A program made the translations under genes and the position numbers. Below are positions 60,982-64,000 of a stretch of DNA of 64,000 bases, in pieces; the first letter of the stretch is position 1, and each line of letters begins with the position of its first letter. The notes under the pieces were generated by a model. That model was not told where the DNA came from. It saw only the letters and a program-made list of their open reading frames with translations, and did no database searches. This DNA comes from Reyranella massiliensis 521 (GTDB lineage: Bacteria > Pseudomonadota > Alphaproteobacteria > Reyranellales > Reyranellaceae). The stretch is from positions 1,671,829 through 1,735,828 of the forward strand of contig NZ_HE997181.1 in the NCBI RefSeq assembly GCF_000312425.1, read 5' to 3'.

Positions 60982-62873
60982 CTTTGCTGGAGATCCACGA
61001 GCCGGGCGAAACGCCTCTGCCGCATGCCGGCGAGGGATCGCTGGCGGTCGGCATCGATCTCGGCACGACCAACTCCGTCGTCGCCATTGCGCGCGAGAGC
61101 GTGCCTGCCGCCCTGCACGACGCGACCGGCAAGGCGCTGGTGCCGTCGGTCGTAGCCTATCCGGCGGCCGGTGGTGTCCTGGTGGGCGACGAAGCACGTC
61201 AGATCGCGGCCGCCGAGCCGAAGAATGCCGTCTCCTCGATCAAGCGGCTCATGGGCCGCGGTGCGGCCGACGTCCACGCCGTGGCCGGTGTGCTGCCGTA
61301 CGAGATCGAGCCGGGCACCGGCCAGACCGACATGGTGAAATTGCGCATCGGCGGCAAGGCGCGCTCGCCGGTCGAGATTTCCGCCGAAATCCTGAAGGCG
61401 CTGCGGCAGCGCGCCGAGGATGCGTTGGAGAAGCCGGTCGAGCGGGCCGTCATCACCGTGCCGGCCTATTTCGACGATGCCGCCCGCACCGCGACCCGCG
61501 ACGCCGCGCGGGTGGCCGGCCTCGAAGTGCTGCGGCTAGTGAACGAGCCGACGGCCGCGGCGCTGGCCTATGGTTTGGACAAGGGCTCCGAAGGCCTCTA
61601 CGCGGTCTACGATCTGGGCGGCGGCACCTTCGACTTCTCCCTGCTGCGGCTCGAGAAGGGCGTGTTCCAGGTGCTGGCGACCGGCGGCGACACGGCGCTG
61701 GGCGGCGACGACCTCGATCGCGCCATCGCCGAGCGCATGCTGGCGGAGCGCAAGCGTGATGGTCTTGCCGACGCGGTCGACGAAGCCGCGGTGAAGGCCG
61801 CGCTGGCGCTGGCGCGCCACATGAAGGAACAGCTCTCCGACCGGGACCAGACGTCGGGCCGGCTCGATATCGCGGGCGTGCCGTCGTTCCATGCGCTGAC
61901 GAAGGCCGAGTTCGACGCGATGGCCGACGCGCTCGTCGAGCGGACGCTCGACATTGCCCGCAACGTGCTGGCCGATGCCGGCATGACCGCCGCGGAAGTG
62001 CAGGGCGTGGTGCTGGTCGGCGGTTCGACGCGCGTGCCGCTGGTGCGCTCGAAGGTCGCCGGCATGATCGGCAAGCCGCCGCTCACCGATATCGATCCCG
62101 ACGAGGTCGTGGCGCTAGGCGCTGCGCTTCAGGCCGAGGCTTTGACCGGCGGCAGCGATACCCTGCTGCTCGACGTCACGCCGCTGTCGCTGGGCCTCGA
62201 AACCATGGGCGGCATCGTCGAGAAGATCGTGCCGCGCAACACGCCGATCCCCGTGCAGCTCGCGCAGGATTTCACGACCTATCAGGACGGCCAGAGCGCC
62301 ATGGCGATCCATGTCGTGCAGGGCGAGCGCGAGATGGTTGCGGACTGCCGCAGCCTGGCGCGCTTCGAGCTTCTCGGCATTCCTCCGATGACCGCCGGGG
62401 CCGCGCGCATCCGCGTCACCTTTGCGGTCGATGCCGACGGCCTGCTCACGGTCTCTGCCGAGGAGCGAACCACGGGCATTGCCCAGCGCATCGAGGTGAA
62501 GCCGTCCTACGGCCTCAGCCACGAAGACATGGCCGACATGCTCTACGACAGCATGGACAATGCCGAAGCCGACATGACCTTGCGCCTGTTGACCGAGGCC
62601 AGGGTCGAGGCGCGGCGCAGCTTGTTAGCGCTGGAAGCAGCGCTCGCCAGGGACGGCTCGCTGCTGTCGGCCGAGGAGCGTGCGGCGATCGACGAGGCGC
62701 GGGCCGCCGTCGAAACCGCCATGGCCGGCGAAAGCCGCGACGAGATCAATGCCGCTGCCGAAGCGCTGGAGACACTATCGAAGCCCTTCGCCGAACGGCG
62801 CATGGACCGCGGCATCCGCGAGGCGCTGTCGGGCCTGTCGGTCGGCGAGTTGGAAAACAGGGTCGGCGAGTAA
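60978..62873 (+). CDS. hscA: Hsp70-class chaperone HscA
   Basis: 631-residue specialised Hsp70 that releases clusters from IscU. Nucleotide-binding elements are [69 protein letters not shown] and [17 protein letters not shown]. The substrate domain has [31 protein letters not shown] and [25 protein letters not shown]. About 20 extra residues precede the ATPase core, as usual for HscA. Translationally coupled to hscB. Confidence 0.95.
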   Translation: MTLLEIHEPGETPLPHAGEGSLAVGIDLGTTNSVVAIARESVPAALHDATGKALVPSVVAYPAAGGVLVGDEARQIAAAEPKNAVSSIKRLMGRGAADVHAVAGVLPYEIEPGTGQTDMVKLRIGGKARSPVEISAEILKALRQRAEDALEKPVERAVITVPAYFDDAARTATRDAARVAGLEVLRLVNEPTAAALAYGLDKGSEGLYAVYDLGGGTFDFSLLRLEKGVFQVLATGGDTALGGDDLDRAIAERMLAERKRDGLADAVDEAAVKAALALARHMKEQLSDRDQTSGRLDIAGVPSFHALTKAEFDAMADALVERTLDIARNVLADAGMTAAEVQGVVLVGGSTRVPLVRSKVAGMIGKPPLTDIDPDEVVALGAALQAEALTGGSDTLLLDVTPLSLGLETMGGIVEKIVPRNTPIPVQLAQDFTTYQDGQSAMAIHVVQGEREMVADCRSLARFELLGIPPMTAGAARIRVTFAVDADGLLTVSAEERTTGIAQRIEVKPSYGLSHEDMADMLYDSMDNAEADMTLRLLTEARVEARRSLLALEAALARDGSLLSAEERAAIDEARAAVETAMAGESRDEINAAAEALETLSKPFAERRMDRGIREALSGLSVGELENRVGE

Positions 62874-62891
62874 GGAGCAAGAGAGACTGAG

Positions 62892-63227
62892 ATGCCGAAG
62901 ATGACGTTCATCCTGAAGGACGGGTCGCCCAAGGAAGTCGATGCGCCCATCGGTCTTAGCGTGCTCGAGATTGCCCACCGCAATCACATCGACATCGAGG
63001 GCGCTTGCGAAGGCTCGCTGGCCTGCTCGACCTGCCATGTCGTCGTGGACAAGACCTGGTTCGACAAACTGGCGCCGGCCAGCGACGACGAGGAAGACAT
63101 GCTCGACCTCGCCTTCGGCCTTACCCACACCTCGCGGCTGGGCTGCCAGATCCGCATGAGCGAATCGCTGGACGGGCTGGTGGTGCGCCTGCCGGCGGCG
63201 ACGCGCAACATGATGGTCGACAAGTAA
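62892..63227 (+). CDS. fdx: Isc-type [2Fe-2S] ferredoxin
   Basis: 111-residue adrenodoxin-like electron donor for cluster assembly. The four ligands fall in [19 protein letters not shown] (Cys-x5-Cys-x2-Cys) and [17 protein letters not shown]. The core includes [16 protein letters not shown] and a C-terminal [23 protein letters not shown] lies upstream of the ATG; the spacing to hscA is 18 bp. Confidence 0.95.
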   Translation: MPKMTFILKDGSPKEVDAPIGLSVLEIAHRNHIDIEGACEGSLACSTCHVVVDKTWFDKLAPASDDEEDMLDLAFGLTHTSRLGCQIRMSESLDGLVVRLPAATRNMMVDK

Positions 63228-63242
63228 GGGGGAGGGCACGCG

Positions 63243-63449
63243 ATGGCAAAGAAGCTGCGCTGGACCGACGTCCACGACATCGCGATCGAACTCGAGGAAC
63301 GCCACCCCGATATAGACAATGTCAATCTGCGATTCACCGACCTGCACCGCTGGGTGATGGAACTGCCCGATTTCGAAGACGATCCCAACCGCTCCAACGA
63401 GAAGATCCTGGAAGCGATCCAGGCGGCCTGGATCGAGGAGCGCGACTAG
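63243..63449 (+). CDS. iscX: IscX (YfhJ) small acidic Isc protein
   Basis: 68-residue acidic adaptor that binds IscS and modulates cluster assembly in an iron-dependent way. The family pattern is clear: LRWTDVHDIAIELEERHPDIDNVNLRFTDLHRWVMELPDFEDDPNRSNEKILEAIQAAWIEE, where WTD, DP and the terminal W are invariant. GGGGGAGG-like sequence precedes the ATG. It ends the isc operon. Confidence 0.95.
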   Translation: MAKKLRWTDVHDIAIELEERHPDIDNVNLRFTDLHRWVMELPDFEDDPNRSNEKILEAIQAAWIEERD

Positions 63450-63531
63450 TGCGCCGCCATCAGGACGCTGGCTCGACGCCGCAATTTAGTCGAAAATAAC
63501 GGCGATTTTGCTCGGTCTCCGGAGGCCGTCT

Positions 63532-64000
63532 ATGATCGTGAAAAAGGGGCGCCCTGTGCTGCTGCCGCTGATCTTGGCGGTGGGGCTGGGGGCTTGTGCA
63601 TCCAACGCCGTCCAACCTGGCATTGTCCACACGACGGCGGGCCAGCCCGGCGTCGTTACGACCTCGTCCAGCGTTCCGCCGCCGACGGCAGGTACCGCCT
63701 ATAACGGCGCGGTGGCCGGACCGGGCCGGGTCGTGTCGATCCGCGAGATCGCCCTGCAGGGCGGGGGTGGCGGCTATCAAGGCAGTGGCCAGGGAACCAT
63801 GACCGGCGGGTTCCTGGGCGCCGCGGCGGGCGCGGCCATCGGCGGTGCCGTCGGCCAGACCGTCGGCAGTAGCCTGGTCGGCTTGCTGCTCGGCGCAGTC
63901 GGCGGGGCCATCGCCGGCAACATCTTCGACGGCCAGCAGGGGGCAGGACGCGGCATCGAGGTCGTGGTCCAGCGCGACGACGGCCAGAACGTCACCATTG
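63532..64000 (+). CDS. Glycine-zipper outer-membrane lipoprotein (partial, runs off the window)
   Basis: The first 156 residues are seen; the 3' end lies outside. A lipoprotein signal (VLLPLILAVGLGACAS, lipobox LGAC) is followed by a Ser/Thr/Pro-rich linker, VSIREIALQGGGGG, and a glycine zipper (GGFLGAAAGAAIGGAVGQTVGSSLVGLLLGAVGGAIAGNIFD) as in SlyB/Pcp-like proteins; EVVVQRDDGQNVTI then starts the usual C-terminal domain. It probably stabilises the outer membrane. GGAGG lies 6 nt before the ATG, inside a short imperfect hairpin (63513-63528). Confidence 0.88.
   Translation, partial: MIVKKGRPVLLPLILAVGLGACASNAVQPGIVHTTAGQPGVVTTSSSVPPPTAGTAYNGAVAGPGRVVSIREIALQGGGGGYQGSGQGTMTGGFLGAAAGAAIGGAVGQTVGSSLVGLLLGAVGGAIAGNIFDGQQGAGRGIEVVVQRDDGQNVTI

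Overview
This window looks like chromosome from a GC-rich alphaproteobacterium, with nearly all of it coding. It has the alphaproteobacterial type of RNase E (long insertion in the S1 domain, long charged tail), many tripartite-tricarboxylate (Bug/TctC) receptors, and a complete isc operon carrying two cysteine desulfurases. A member of the Rhodospirillales or a Reyranella-like lineage would fit, but that is a guess from gene content. I see no tRNA, rRNA, CRISPR array, insertion sequence or prophage.

Layout. 0-6.5 kb: aroQ, then a MarR regulator divergent from a complete homogentisate (tyrosine) degradation operon, hpd-hmgA-fahA-maiA, ending in an AsmA-like protein. 6.5-16 kb: membrane and periplasmic proteins (DUF1772, DsbA-like, M48-TPR protease, a gamma-glutamyltransferase-like lipoprotein lacking its nucleophile), an aminotransferase, an LprI/DUF3298 protein and a pair of acyl-CoA dehydrogenases. 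16-20.6 kb: a molybdate-response locus. It holds modA without modBC, a ModE regulator without a molybdate-binding domain, an unrecognised small gene and an aldehyde dehydrogenase. Three operator-like palindromes with the same 8-8-8 architecture sit just upstream of modA, the small gene and the dehydrogenase. 20.7-34 kb: a multi-sensor hybrid kinase, a Bug receptor, rne, amiC, a PBP1A-type penicillin-binding protein, and prfB with its programmed +1 frameshift. 33-43 kb: two more Bug receptors, a class II aldolase, and catabolic enzymes, transport and regulators. 43.7-56.5 kb: a sedolisin (S53)-DUF4114 protease, bcp-glnE, a YhdP-like protein, tyrS, anmK and a hydrolase. 56.5-63.5 kb: iscR-nifS-like-iscS-iscU-iscA-hscB-hscA-fdx-iscX behind an IscR-type box. 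The window ends inside a glycine-zipper lipoprotein gene.

Two themes deserve attention. The first is the ModE-box mini-regulon with an uncharacterised small protein and a probably repressed aldehyde dehydrogenase. The second is a set of strong hairpins directly in front of start codons: before all three Bug receptor genes, maiA, prfB and a small basic protein. In several of these the Shine-Dalgarno sequence lies in a stem or loop, which suggests post-transcriptional control. All functions are read from motifs and context only; no database search was run.
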